Source: Lichenostomus cassidix
Lineage: Eukaryota; Chordata; Aves; Passeriformes; Meliphagidae
Reading direction: 5' to 3'
Length of the DNA: 64,000 bases
Assembly: GCA_008360975.2 (NCBI GenBank)
Contig: CM039182.1
Coordinates: forward strand, 24,958,324-25,022,323
The position numbers and the translations under genes are program-made. Below the pieces are notes generated by a model. The model was not told the origin of the DNA, made no database searches, and saw only the letters and a program-made list of their open reading frames with translations. Positions 14,321-25,552 of this stretch are shown here, one piece after another. Numbering within the stretch: position 1 is the stretch's first letter; each line of letters starts with the position of its first letter.

Positions 14321-14329
14321 TTTCCAGAG

Positions 14330-15420
14330 GGGTTCAGCCCCAGGACCCGTGCGAAGCCTGTCAGGAGGGCTGCAGTGGGAGCGGGGTGCTTCTCTGGGGT
14401 AGCGGGGCTCTCTCGGTGCACCCGTGCCGGAGCCGCCGCTCAGCCCCAGCCCTCGCCCCCCGCAGCTCCCCGCAAACTGGCGCGCTCCCGCTGGGTGCCA
14501 GCGCCGGGACTCGCCGCTGTCCGGCTGCGAGAGGTCCCTCGGTAACAAACACAGCTGCAGCAACAGCGTTCAGAGAGTACTTTGGGCAGGGCATCGGGGG
14601 TGTTTAGCCTCTACGGAGCTGCGGTCCGAGCCCCCCGGCCCTGCCCGGGGAGCGGGGGCGGTGTGGGCAGTACGGACGGACGCACCGTAAGGTGCCACAG
14701 GTGCCACAGGCCGGGGAGAGGCAGGGGACGGCGGAACAGAACCGGCACGGCCCGAGTGCCGGAGGCAGCACCGGGCTGGGAGAGGAGGGCAGGGGCGAGG
14801 CCGCGCCGGCCGGCTGGTGGGGACAGCCCCATCGGGAGGACTGAAAGCAACACGTCGGGCGGGATGGCTTCACAGGCGACTTCGCCGCCTCGGAGCCTTC
14901 CTCGGCGATGGGTACGCGAGGCCTCGGCGGGCGGGCTGCGGGCCGGCAGAGCGCGGAGCTCGGGGCCGCCGCAGCCGCCCTCGGGTGCGGCCGTCGGAGC
15001 CGGCAGGGCTCGGCGCCGCGCATGCTCCGCGCCGCGTCACGTGCGGCGGCACCGGCGGTGCGGGAGGCCGCGGGGCCCTGCCGAGTGCCCGGGGCAGCCC
15101 GGCCCGCAGCCCGCTCTCGGCCCGCAGCCCCGCTCTCGGCTCCGCCACGCTGCCGCGAGCGGAGGGAGGGGACCGGACCCCGAGTCTCCTGGAAGGAGCA
15201 GGGGGCGGGTTTCTCTCTGCGGGGGCACCCGGCGGAAGCTCTGGGCATCGCCTTCGCAGGGCGGCTCTGGGCTGCCCGGTGGCCGCCGGTGCCCTCGACG
15301 TGCGCACAGGGACAAGGGCGCGCCGCTCCCCCGCCGCACCCGCAGCTCTTCTTCCCTCGGGGAAGTTATCTCGGTCTGGCCACCCGCGGCTGTCCGCTCG
15401 CCGGGCCCAGCCAAACAACC
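14330..15420. promoter_or_regulatory. Orphan CpG island
   Basis: About 1.1 kb of dense CpG and GC boxes, with the sequence GCATGCTCCGCGCCGCGTCACGTG-like E-box/CRE-like mix near 15020-15048. Overlapping frames up to 308 codons occur in several phases on both strands with no family signature, so it is annotated as an island and not as a gene. Confidence 0.6.
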
Positions 15421-15649
15421 CAAAACCACAAACGAACCTACAAACAACCCCCCAAATCCCCCACTGGAAAAGCTGGGGTCGGGTCTCACGCCGGGCGCCT
15501 GGCTTTAGTCCTTTCCTCACTCTTACACACCTAGGCTGCAACGCTACAATGGCTCTTGCTTTGCCCGATGGACAAAGCAGCTAGTCAGAGCCTTTGAAGT
15601 GTAGATCGGTGTCCCGAAAACTTGTGTAAAACTTATGTTATTCACGGGC

Positions 15650-16090
15650 CACAGGTCACCTGACAAAAAAAAAAATAAAATCCGAAGGCAGAAAGAATGA
15701 ATAATTGTCCCCACTTTTAACCGTATATATATGCACAGAAAATTAACGTTAAAATATCTTAAACGGGTCGAAGTCCATGACAGACCTCTTGCCCTGCTCC
15801 AGCTAAGGGCTGCAGGCAGGCCATTTGATTTATTTTCATTTTCAAAGGAATGGAGAAAGTCGTCCGTTTAGCAGTGGTATTATTATAATCTCCATTCTTA
15901 AACCTTGAAAGACCCTCGTAAACAATCGGCTCCTTCTCGCAGCCCGGTTCCCATCGCCGCTTGGTAATGACTGGAAGATTAATGACGCTTTTTTAGCAAC
16001 ACCTGTCTTTTTAAGCTGTCGACACAACCAATTAATACTTTTAATTACCACTACAAGGAAACTAACCAGAACCTTTCTGATTTCACTTCA
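15650..16090. promoter_or_regulatory. AT-rich candidate regulatory block
   Basis: Contains AATAATTG, GTATATATATG, AAATTAACGTTAAAA and, near 16030-16050, CCAATTAATACTTTTAATTACC. The homeodomain-core density is high and there is no coding frame. Inferred. Confidence 0.3.
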
Positions 16091-19000
16091 CCGCTGAATT
16101 TTATCCCCTCTGAAACGAAGCAGCCCCAGCTCGAGACAGGGCGGCCGCGGGGGACGACTCGTTTTGCTGTGGGTTTATTTTGCTTCGGGCTGGATAGGGA
16201 GATGATTTATTTAGGGGGAAAATTTGTTTTGGGTTTATTTCGCTTCTCTTTCCCCCGTTTCGTTGGAAGTATTTTGCCATTCCTTTCGAGAAGAAAACAA
16301 AAGTGCTTGCTGACAGGACCCCGGAGCGCACAAGTCCCTTGGCTCCCCGAGAACCTTCCTTTCGCACCAGCCGCCCCGGATACGGCAAGGGAAAGGCTGG
16401 AGGCAGCAAGCACCCGTTTAGACAAAAGTTACCGTAGAGAAATAGTGCAAGGGGGAGGCCCGATTCGGCTTTCGCCGAATTCAGGGCAGTTTTATCAGTC
16501 ATTTCAACGAAAGAGCTAGTGCCCCATCGACGGAGTCGGGGAGGACAGGGGCACTCGGCATCTGAGCCCCACAGACCGGGGGACATCGAGCTGAGCCCCG
16601 CTCTCACCTCGGGCCTGGACTACTCCTTTCCTACACCCCCTTTTCCTGGGGGATCCCTGATCTTCATCTGAATAACCCAACAGGAGATGGGGCAAAAACT
16701 TGAACACAAAGTGTGTTTGTCGTTCAAACGGTATGAGTGCGATAAAAAGTTCACAGATGCCCGTGAACAGTGCCGGCAGGGCGCCATTCCCTCTCTCTCC
16801 AGAGATTCCCCTTTAGTCTCCTTTAGGGTGTGTGGGTCTGCATGACCGCTTCCCGACCAGCCCAAAGTGCTAGGAAATGGGGCTGCCACAGGACCACCGA
16901 CCTTATTCTGGGGGGATTGCACAGGGTGTGATCAAACCTTGTCCCCACACACGTATTTCCCCAGGCGACATGAAGTGGGCAGCAGCGTGTGGAAATTAAG
17001 TGGGAGCACCCAACTCGGGATGCTTAACGCTGGCCCATCCTTGGTGGGTTTTTCCCTCTCCTCCCAGCCACCAGCTAGTTCATGTGAATTGCTGGGAGTT
17101 CCTCCGACCGAAGGTAGGGAGCTGAAAAGCAGAAAGCGGTTGTGTTTGGGTTAAACAGACGCCTCTCAGCCTGGTAAAGCACCCCGTGCCTGCTCTCCTT
17201 TGTGTTATCTCTCATGCTGCCCAGGCCTTGCAGCGTTATGCCGTAGAGGCGATGTCCCACGTTAAAACAATATGAATTCGCAGACGGATCCTGAATATGA
17301 ATGAGGTATGTGGTCGTAGGACTGCTTTGAAGCCGTACTTCTCCGAATATGGCTTTAATTAAATGTCTTCCGGCTCTAAAAGATTACATGTTGTGCAAAA
17401 TATATCCTAGCATGAAATTTACTTCCACGATACGAAATTAGGTTACTTATAAATGTCTTCATTTTAAAAAGAGAATCGCTTCTCCTCGTTCTGTTTTCTG
17501 TTTTGTTGAACAGAGATCTCCAACGAGGAAAGAGGGTTGGGATAATATATTTATAGAGGCACGTGTAACAAAACCTGCCAGAAGCAGAGTGGGTGAGGGC
17601 TGCTTGCTCAAATGCAGACAATTCACAAAACAGGCAAGTTAATCCAGATCTGATTTGTTTCAGATCCAGCTGTCAGAACCCCGGAATACCTCCCGCGCCT
17701 CACGCCGCAGATACCTAACGTGCTCTTACCGCCCACGTCCCCCAGCGTCCCTTCTCCTGCGTTTATTCCGTGAGAGGGATGGTCGGGGGGAGAGGGGTCA
17801 GGGCAAACAGGTGGAGAAAGGTGACAATCTCAACTCTCAAAAAATTATTCTTGCGGAATGGAAGATGCGTCGTGATCACACTAGGATCAGTCAGTCGGGC
17901 AAAGCAGTTTCACTCTGCCAGTGAAACCGCACTCAGTGTCAACAGCTGTCCCGCTCCGGACGGTGGATGCGGGCGGAATTCAGGTTGCTGGAGGCGATGC
18001 TCTGTTTGTATGTATCTCTTTACGCCTTCAGATATGGGACCTCACCTAGCTAAGTTTCTACAGAGAGATCAGATAATGCATCCCTCCGGATTATCTTTCT
18101 AAATTAACTTTTAGATTTGTTTTTATAGTCCGTTGAGACCCTGACAAAAGAGGCTGTAGCTAGATACAGATGCGAGATAAACGCATAAAGCGAGCTCATT
18201 ACACGGGAATAAGTGAAGAACTCTCCTTGCAATCTACTCTAGATAACGAGTCTGGCCGAAGAAACAAGTAAAGCCGAGATATTTACTTCTTTTCCTAATA
18301 AATAAACCTCAATAACTGCATTGACTTTGCGCAGTGTTTACTACATTTCCATTCATTGCTTGGGTAAATGCATCCCTAAAGGCAGAGTAAATAATTGCAC
18401 TGATCTCAACAAGGGAAATGTGTAGACATTTGAAGTGTACTAAAAATAAACGAAAGCAAAGAGACTGAAGAGAGAGGACACCGCGCTCGTTTGCCGTGAT
18501 TAAAGCCTCTGCTTTCTCTCGCCGGAATCCGAGACTTCCAGAGCACAGCCGGGGTGACACGTTCCCCGCTGGTGTCACCGACTTAGCACACGAGTGGCCG
18601 TGGGGAGCCGGGGCTGAACCCGGCATGTCTGAGCTCAGGGGGGCTCGGCGCGGCTCTTGGCTCGGGGGTGAGACTGGCCGCTACCGCAGGAGAAATTGCA
18701 GCCTCTCTGATGACTTAAAAGAGCCTCGAGTTTCCATTCTCCTCTGAGCCGTTCCAAGATGGGCGCTTAAGAGTGGCGGTGGGTTGGGGGTTTTTTGTTT
18801 TGTTTTGTTTTTATTTTTTAATGGAACTTCATCTTCTGCCAGATAAAGGCTTTTTATTTTTTTTTCTTTCATTTGAAAAGAAAACAAAAAACAACATAAG
18901 TCCCCGCTAAAACAAACATCTGTTTCAGCAACACCCGGGCAGGCGGGGACGCCTGCCAAGTGAAAGCCTCCCAGGCGGCGGTCTACAAACCTGCGGCTGC

Positions 19001-20800
19001 GTTCGGGGAAGTCCCCTGACCCTCGGAGGGGAAGGTCCCCCCACGCCTCTGCCACGTAAGGCTCCCAGCGGAGGGGCGAAGGAGGCAAAGCCACCCGCTC
19101 AGTGCCTTTACGGGGATCGCGTCTACCGAGGCCAGGCTCGCCGCATGGGCAGAGGGCGAGAGACCTGTCCGCGGGATTTCGGGGAAGGCGGTGTGGCTGC
19201 ACACCTGACCAGGTGCGGGGGGAGGCGGGCGGCCAGGGCCTCCGCGGGGGTTCCGTCCTCCAGCTGAGCAGCCACTCGCTTGAAACCTAATTGCATTTTA
19301 AAGCAGGTATGCACCCCCCCCCCCCACATACACACATACCCCCCATCAGGGACAGCAACCAACGACAACAACACAACAAAACATTAACCAAACAAAAAGC
19401 CCCAATCTGCGACCCTCTGCAGAGCCACACATTGAATGAATCTGTCTGGAAGGTTTTAATCACAGCCAAGGCTTCGCTACAAATCTGTACAAGAGACAGT
19501 GGCTGGTTCCCTCTGGATCTTTCCCCTTCTGACTTGTATTATTTTGACCCAGGCTACAATATAGAGAGTGGCGTGTGCGATCCATCTGCAAGGCTGGGCT
19601 GGGGTTTGCCCCCCCTCCGCTTCCCTGCCACTTCCTTCACACTCGCGGTATGGAAAGCCATTGACGCCTGCCTGTCTGTTATAGTGTCAGTGGGTTGAAA
19701 TCCAGAGGAGCCTCCGCTCCGCTCTTGCTCTCGCGCTGGCAGCGCTCAAATTCCGCAGTCTCTCCTTCAAATGGCTCGCTTCCAGCTTGAGGAGGTGACC
19801 TCCTTTTGCGGGTGCCTTTCCTCACCACTCAGCTGCTATTAAGACGATGGCAATATGACATACTGGCATACAAAGGAGAGGAGGACGTGTGTTTTGGGGT
19901 AAACAGACGTGAAAGACCGGGGGAAAGAATGTCATCGGAAGATGCAAGGAGAGATATTTTGCTGAGCTTCTGGGAGCTTTAAATAAAGTGGGCAGAGCTG
20001 CCAGGGCAGGACAGCGGCTGCCGAGCCGTGTCGGGCAGCTGTTTCGCGCACCAGCGTCGTGCGGCCGCGGACACCCGCGGAGCGCCGGCCGCACGGGGCA
20101 GGGGCGCAGGTTTGGCGACCGCCACAGCCGCGCTCCAGCGGGGAAAGTCCCGTGCATCCGCAGGGGGAGCCTCTCCGCAAAAACGCATCTGGGAGCGGAT
20201 CGCCGCCAGCGGGAATATTCTCTGGCATTCCGCTTTTCTCGAGATTTTCCACACACCACTCTGCCGGACACCTCCACTCTCTCCCGAGCACCTTTCGAAT
20301 GCTTTGTGGATTCCGTACTGTTGCTAAAAAAAACAGGAGATCCTTCACTAATCTTTGCCTTCTCCCCTCCCTCCCCCCCGCCCCCCGCCCAGCATTTCTC
20401 TGCCACTTTAAAAAAATCCTGTTCAAGATCCGCTTCACGCGCATACATGGGCTTCTCGTGCAAAAACACACGAACCAACGTAATTCCTGAAATAAATTTC
20501 TCTCAGACCTTCCCAGCTGCTCTGACCGGTGTGAGACAGAAAGCACTCTCCCGGACTCTCGTGTGAATTGGGGAGAGTGGATATATAATCCCAGAGAGCA
20601 GCCCTGAGCCCCTGCACACTCCTGGAGGAGCCTCGCCCGAGGAACGCCGTCAGCTATCGCACCGCTCCCCACGAACCAAAAAAACAAGATAAACCACCCG
20701 AAAGTGGGACTCCGCTTGCAGAGCCCACCCTTGCAAACACCACAGCAGGACTTCCCTGGAAGGATGGCATGAGAAACGGAACGGGAATGTTTGTTTTCCC
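16090..20800. other. Non-coding, mixed-composition upstream region of DLX6
   Basis: Moderately CpG-rich stretches (16120-16620, 18490-18680, 18910-19260, 19990-20240) alternate with AT-rich ones (17260-17450, 18100-18480). Simple tracts include poly-C at 19314-19326. The longest frames are GC-driven and lack any recognised domain. No gene is called. Confidence 0.6.
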
Positions 20801-20820
20801 CTGTTGTTATTGTTGAACGC

Positions 20821-20859
20821 ATGAATGAATGAATGAATGAATGAAAGAATGAATGAATG
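20821..20859 (+). repeat. (GAAT)n tetranucleotide repeat
   Basis: About nine ATGA/GAAT units with one A substitution, just left of an AT-rich block. Confidence 0.9.
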
Positions 20860-20879
20860 GAACAGAAGGTGCTCGGAGG

Positions 20880-21110
20880 CATATAGGAAGCTTCTGACCG
20901 CTTATATTAACTTCCTATTACACCCTAAAAATAGAACCCCGTTTCCTGTTGTTCGTCAGCTCCTTCTAATTGTTGTGTCTGTTGTGTGACATCTTTCGAC
21001 TCACAAATGTGACTTTAAACAACACGTACACGCTTTGGCCCTTTGAAAGTGTTACCCACAAACATCATTAAAACGACGCGGTTTAAGGTGACACCGAAGC
21101 CGGGTAGCAC
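20880..21110. promoter_or_regulatory. Candidate conserved non-coding block
   Basis: Unique, balanced AT-rich sequence between GC-rich stretches, with CTAATTG (about 20965), TTCCTGTTGTTC, and the palindrome-like ACATCATTAAAACG. Only composition and position support this. Confidence 0.25.
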
Positions 21111-22410
21111 GAAGTCACCCAGTCCTGGGGCACAGGGAGCCCGGTGCGTGGTGCCACGCTCTCCGCCCGTCAGCGGAGCAGGGGAGGACGGCGGGGGAGG
21201 AGGGAAGGCAGTGTAACGTCGCCCCCGCGGCTCTCAGCCAGCCCGGGCGTGGAGAAAGACTGGCCCTGATCCTGCTCGGGATGCAGAGGCCTCCTTGCTC
21301 TCCAAAAGAGCGAGGGTGATTTGCGGAGTGCATTCCCTGGGAATATTACACCAGGGGTGAGGAGATGAGAAGGCCGCTCAGGGATGCCCGGACAGGGCGC
21401 AGTGGTACCGGCGGTCCGGAGCAAGCAGAGCGCAGAGCAACGCACAGGGCACATCCCCATCACCCTCGACCAGGGCTGCAGCCCGGTCCTCCGGGAGCTC
21501 GGGCTTGGCCTGGAAAGAGCGGGGAAGCCAGGAAGGGGGGTGGTATGCCCTGAATTCCTGCTGCCTCTTCCCAGGGAGGGATGTGTTCTCACAGGAGGCA
21601 GTTCAGGGGCTCCTGCCTCAGGGCAGTCCCCAGCCTCCCCCTAACCTGCACGCTGCCCCATCCGGCCGGGCTCCTGGCCTGTCCGGTCCCGCGCAGCTCC
21701 CGAGAAGCTCAGTTGAGACAAGGCAGCTCCCCTCGTGGGCTCCCGCCCCTCACTCGTGACTTCTGCCTGCTCGCTTTCGGAGGCACTTCAGGGAGAGGTA
21801 TGGGGACTAGGAGGTGTGGGGTGTCCGTCCCCACCCCTTTTTCACGAGTCACCCACTCTGGGAAACGAGCCCTCCACTATTCTGATACGTCCAGAGCTAC
21901 TGATTTAGGTCTAATTTCTCCAGAAAGAGCCCGGTGAAGGAGCTCGGCTGCATGCAAGTGGGAGCCAGGGAGGACCGGTGCCCGGCAGCGCGGTCTCCCA
22001 GCGGGCGGGGACCTCCCGGGTGCCCCGGCATCCCCCGCCAGAGCGCGGGCCCGGGGCCTGCCTGACCCTCGGAGAAGAAATATCCCTGCCGCCTCTACCA
22101 GGGCACGCCTCTACCAAGGCCCCTATTGCTCTCCACCCCCCGCACCCCGGGGACCCCCGGTGGGCCTAATTAAATTGGGGAAAATTATCAGTGTGAGGCT
22201 GGACGGAGTCAACTGTCTTGACGACAGACGAGGATGTTTGAGCACCGCGGGGGAAGAGCAGCGCCGAGTTTCCAGCTCTTCCCTCCGGCCGGCGCCCACT
22301 GACGGCTCGGCGGGGGCTCCGCATCCCCGCGGCGCCGCCGCTCCCCCGGCCCACATCCGGAGCCGCTGCTTGTCCCGCTCGCCCCACCGCATCTCGTCCG
22401 TCAGTTAGGC
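21110..22410. promoter_or_regulatory. GC-rich, CpG-containing stretch
   Basis: CpG-containing sequence with a small AT-rich insert at 22163-22200 (CCTAATTAAATTGGGG followed by AAAATTATCAG). No exon is recognised. Confidence 0.4.
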
Positions 22411-23700
22411 TGAACGAGAGATGCATATGCAACTCCGTTTGCTGGCTGTCACAGGAAGCAGTTCCTACAGACTCTCCCTGTCTGTTCTTCTCCTTTTTGT
22501 CTGATTCAGACGCCTTATTCTCTTCGCTAAGGCGGCATATAGGTATTATTTGAAAGTGGTCTTCCCTTCTGCTCAACTTTCCCCCATTCCGAGGTTAGCA
22601 TCCATTATGCGGCAGGAATTATTTCGAAACAAGAAAGCAACGTGTTGCAAACACTCCCTAGCCTATTTTCTGACATCTTTTGTTATGCATGCTCTTGCTG
22701 CTGGAGAAAATGCTAGTATGTGCACCTGCGAAAAAAACGCCTTCATGATGTTAACAGCAAGCTGGAGGGTATAAAGCAATAAAACTGCCAAATGTACCTG
22801 TTCCTGTTGAGTACATTACCTACACCTATGAATAAAGAGTCTCAGTAGGAATTCTTTCCTTTCTCTTCCCCTTTTCTCTATATTTTTATTCATTGTAGAT
22901 TTGTAAACGCCTGGATCGGGTTACCCTTTCGCGTGTTAAAGTGGAACCCTTGTTAAAAGCCGGAGAACAAGGCAAGACACTTACAACTGCATTCAGAGTT
23001 ACTGAACCGACTCCAAGACCTCAAGAAGTGAAACAACGATGAGAGGGTGGCTAAGGGGGCTCAGAACATCCCAGCCACACGGGAAAAAAGACATACCTCC
23101 CCATGCCCCCCTGAAACAAGCCATCTGAACTACAAGCGCCGAGAGTCTACGGCTTATGCCCTGCCACCGATCGAGCATCGCTTCACATCCTCACTTGCCC
23201 TCCTCCTCGTTGTTCACCCCCCCCCCCGCAAAGGTATGCGAACAGGGGGCTCGCATCCTTCGGCTTCCCAGAGCTAATGATCGGGCTGTGGGGAAGCGCA
23301 ACTCCGAAAAAAAAGAAAAAAAAAAAAAAAAAAAAGAAGGAAGAAATGGAAAAGAGAAAAAAATCCCAGAAAGAAAAATGAAACCCTCCTAAGTATTTCC
23401 ATAAGCGACGCGTTTAAAAAAATAATATATATATCTGCAGAATCTGAAAACCAATCCTCAGGGAATGTCCCAGTGAGAGGCTGTGTCAGGACCAGGGATC
23501 AGACTGGGGACGCGAGGTTTTGGAAGCGGCGGCTACTGGTGCCGGTGTTGGTTTTCAAAGCCCGAAGCCTCCAGCCCCTTTCCCCATCTAGAGCAACTTT
23601 CGGATTTCTCTAGGCTTAGCGAGTTCCGCAGGGTCCTTCCTACCTCAGTCTTCTCCGGTGGGGTCTGTCTCTGGAGTTCATGCTTAGCTGGACGCGAGGA
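22410..23700. other. Non-coding interval with A-rich tract
   Basis: Balanced to AT-rich sequence. It contains poly-C at 23217-23227 and a long A-rich run at 23308-23338. No gene is recognised. Confidence 0.6.
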
Positions 23701-23708
23701 GATTTAAG

Positions 23709-23787
23709 CGAGGGAAAGGGGGGAAAAAAAGAGAGAGAGGGGGTGAGAGAGAGAGGGGGGAGAGAGAGGAGAGAGGAGAGAGAGAGA
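23709..23787 (+). repeat. Purine (GA)n tract
   Basis: A nearly pure purine run of A7, GAGAGAG and GGGGG blocks, about 80 nt long. Such tracts can form H-DNA or bind GAGA-type factors. Confidence 0.85.
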
Positions 23788-23919
23788 TCCTCCGCCGTGC
23801 TGGATCAAACTTAATGTCTTTCCCTAGTCCATCTTTGAGAGAGAAGTGGTAATACCACCTGGATGTTCGGATATAAATCCCCTTGCAAATAATAAATGGA
23901 TTAATAATAACAAGGTATG

Positions 23920-24300
23920 AAGTTCTTTTTATAGAAAAAAGGAGAGAATTGAAACTAAATGCGGCAGTTAGACAACCATTTTGATAAGAGGATAATTGAG
24001 GCGACACTGGTGTATAATTAGAGGATAATTTATGCTATATCCACTTTTATTCCACCTCCCAAAATAAACCCAGTCCATAATCATTACAGGCAAATTGTTC
24101 TGAATTTTATAGCAGCAATTTGAACAAAGTACTGCAGTTAATCATGGGAGATTTTTGTGTATTCCTGATTAGAAGTCTAATTGCCTCCTTCCAGAAAGTA
24201 AAAATAACTGTAAAACGACTCTATTTTTATCATTAACAATGTTGACAATAAAATAAAATCAACTGGAATTGTAATCTAAAGACAAATTTAGGGCGCAGGC
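23920..24300. promoter_or_regulatory. Homeodomain-site cluster upstream of DLX6, candidate enhancer
   Basis: A 380-bp AT-rich block ends about 100 bp before the DLX6 promoter island. It contains two DLX-consensus sites, ATAATTAG (24014-24021) and CTAATTGC (24177-24184). It also has an 11-bp direct repeat AGAGGATAATT (23988-23998 and 24020-24030), plus TAATC, CATTACAG and GTTAATCATG cores. DLX proteins are known to bind (A/C/G)TAATT(G/A)(C/G), so auto-regulation is plausible. Conservation was not tested. Confidence 0.5.
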
Positions 24301-24371
24301 ACTTTTTTTTTTCCTTGGGTCGTTTATATCCTAATCAAGCTTTTTGCCAAAACCGCCAACCGCACGTAGCC

Positions 24372-24390
24372 ATTTGCATATATTTAAAAG
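24372..24390 (+). promoter_or_regulatory. Octamer motif next to a TATA-like box, upstream of DLX6
   Basis: A perfect POU-type octamer ATTTGCAT (24372-24379) overlaps a TATA-like TATATTTAAAAG (24379-24390) at the left edge of the DLX6 CpG island. It could form an alternative upstream DLX6 promoter or part of the adjacent regulatory block. Motif match only. Confidence 0.45.
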
Positions 24391-24869
24391 CCATTACGGG
24401 AGCTGCTGCCGCTGCGTTCAGCGGGGAAAAATGCGCTGCGCGTCGCTTCGCCGCGGCGAAAATGCCGCGCAAGGAGGCGGGGGGGAGGGGGATTCAGGGG
24501 GTCGCGTAGTGCGGGAATGCGCGGTTCGGGGGAAGGGGCGCGGGGGGTTGGGGACAGGCTCTCCCCGCTTCGCCACCCGCGCGGGGCGCGCAGCGCGCGC
24601 GGCTGGGGAAAGGGGGGGGCAAGGGGGGCGGGCGCGGGCAGCGCGCGCGCTGCCGGCTATGACGTCAGGGGGCTGAGTGACCAATGAGGGAGGCGCTGCC
24701 CTCCGGAGACGAACCATTCGACTTGTGCGCGTCCCTGCCCTTGGAGTCGGAGCGCCGGAGCCCCAACTTTCCCGGCTCCCACCTTAAACTGCCCCCACCC
24801 TCCACGCCCCCCCACAGGAAAAAAAAAAAAAAGAAAAAAAAAACAACACCCTCCCCACGCGCCGGGGGG

Positions 24870-24908
24870 ATGAAGGAAAAGAGCGGCGCAAAAAAGCGGC
24901 GGGAGTAG
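24870..24908 (+). other. Upstream ORF in the likely DLX6 5' UTR
   Basis: An ATG with G at -3 opens a 12-codon frame, rich in Lys/Arg, ending at TAG 24906-24908. It lies 283 nt before the DLX6 start. If the start site lies just after the CCAAT box it would be in the mRNA and could lower translation of DLX6 (inference). Confidence 0.4.
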
Positions 24909-24999
24909 CCCGCCCTCCCCCTTCACACACCCCGCACACCGCCCTCCCCTTCCTCCCCTCCCTCAGTGAACGAGGCCCCTCGCACAACGGCTCCTTGGA

Positions 25000-25072
25000 G
25001 AGGAGGGGGGGGAAGGAAAAAAAAAAAGGCGGAAAAGAAAAAAAAAAAAAAAAGAAAAGAAATTAAATTAAA
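25000..25072 (+). repeat. A-rich purine tract in the DLX6 leader
   Basis: A poly-G then poly-A tract with scattered G, ending in AAATTAAATTAAATC about 120 nt before the start codon. It interrupts an otherwise GC-rich leader. Confidence 0.8.
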
Positions 25073-25191
25073 TCACCGCCGCCTCTCCAGCGGTGCCGCG
25101 GCGGGTAAGGGGAGCGGCGGTGGCTGGGCAGAGAGGAGGCAGAGCGCGGGGGGCGAGCCGGGGAGCACCGCGCTCTCCCTCCCAAACTTTG

Positions 25192-25552
25192 ATGATGACC
25201 ATGACTACGATGGCTGACGGGCTGGACGCGCAAGACTCCTCCAAATCCGCCTTCATGGAGTTCGGGCAACAGCAGCCGCCGCCGCCGCAGCCGCCGCCGC
25301 CGCCCCACTCCCAGCAGAGCTCGCCGGCAATGGCCGGAGCCCACTACCCGCTGCACTGCCTGCACTCCGCCGCCGGCTCGCACCCGCACCACCAGCATCA
25401 CCACCACAGCTCGCCCTACTCCGGCAGCGCCGGCTCCTACAACCACCGCTCGCTGGCCGCCTACCCCTACGTGAGCCACTCGCAGCACAGCCCTTACCTC
25501 CAGTCCTACCACAACAGCAGCGCGGCCAGCCAGACGCGGGCGGACGACGCAG
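25192..25552 (+). CDS. DLX6: DLX6 coding exon 1
   Basis: This exon encodes residues 1-120 plus one base, ending in phase 1 at a GTGAGC donor (25553). It holds the N-terminal regulatory part: Q/P tract, HYPLHCLHS, His-rich run and the [20 protein letters not shown] block that is conserved in DLX6. In-frame Mets lie at 25192, 25195, 25201 and 25210. The first has a poor context (T at -3), while the Met at 25210 has A at -3 and G at +4, so leaky initiation among the clustered ATGs is possible. Confidence 0.96.

Larger units (their letters stand above)
24400..25191 (+). promoter_or_regulatory. DLX6: DLX6 promoter and 5' UTR region
   Basis: A very CpG-dense stretch leads into the gene. It contains a perfect CRE palindrome TGACGTCA at 24660-24667 and a CCAAT box at 24681-24685, with no TATA box just downstream. 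A start site some 50-100 bp after the CCAAT box is therefore likely (inferred). The presumed 5' UTR holds two purine/A-rich runs at about 24814-24846 and 25000-25070. Confidence 0.65.

Noticed and set aside
14582..15584. Frames of 208-308 codons in several phases and on both strands
   Set aside because: Same GC-driven pattern. Several frames are open at once and no family motif is visible.
19932..20882. 316-codon minus-strand frame
   Set aside because: Begins in a GAAT simple repeat (giving a His/Ser/Phe repeat) and runs through a GC-rich stretch; no recognised domain.
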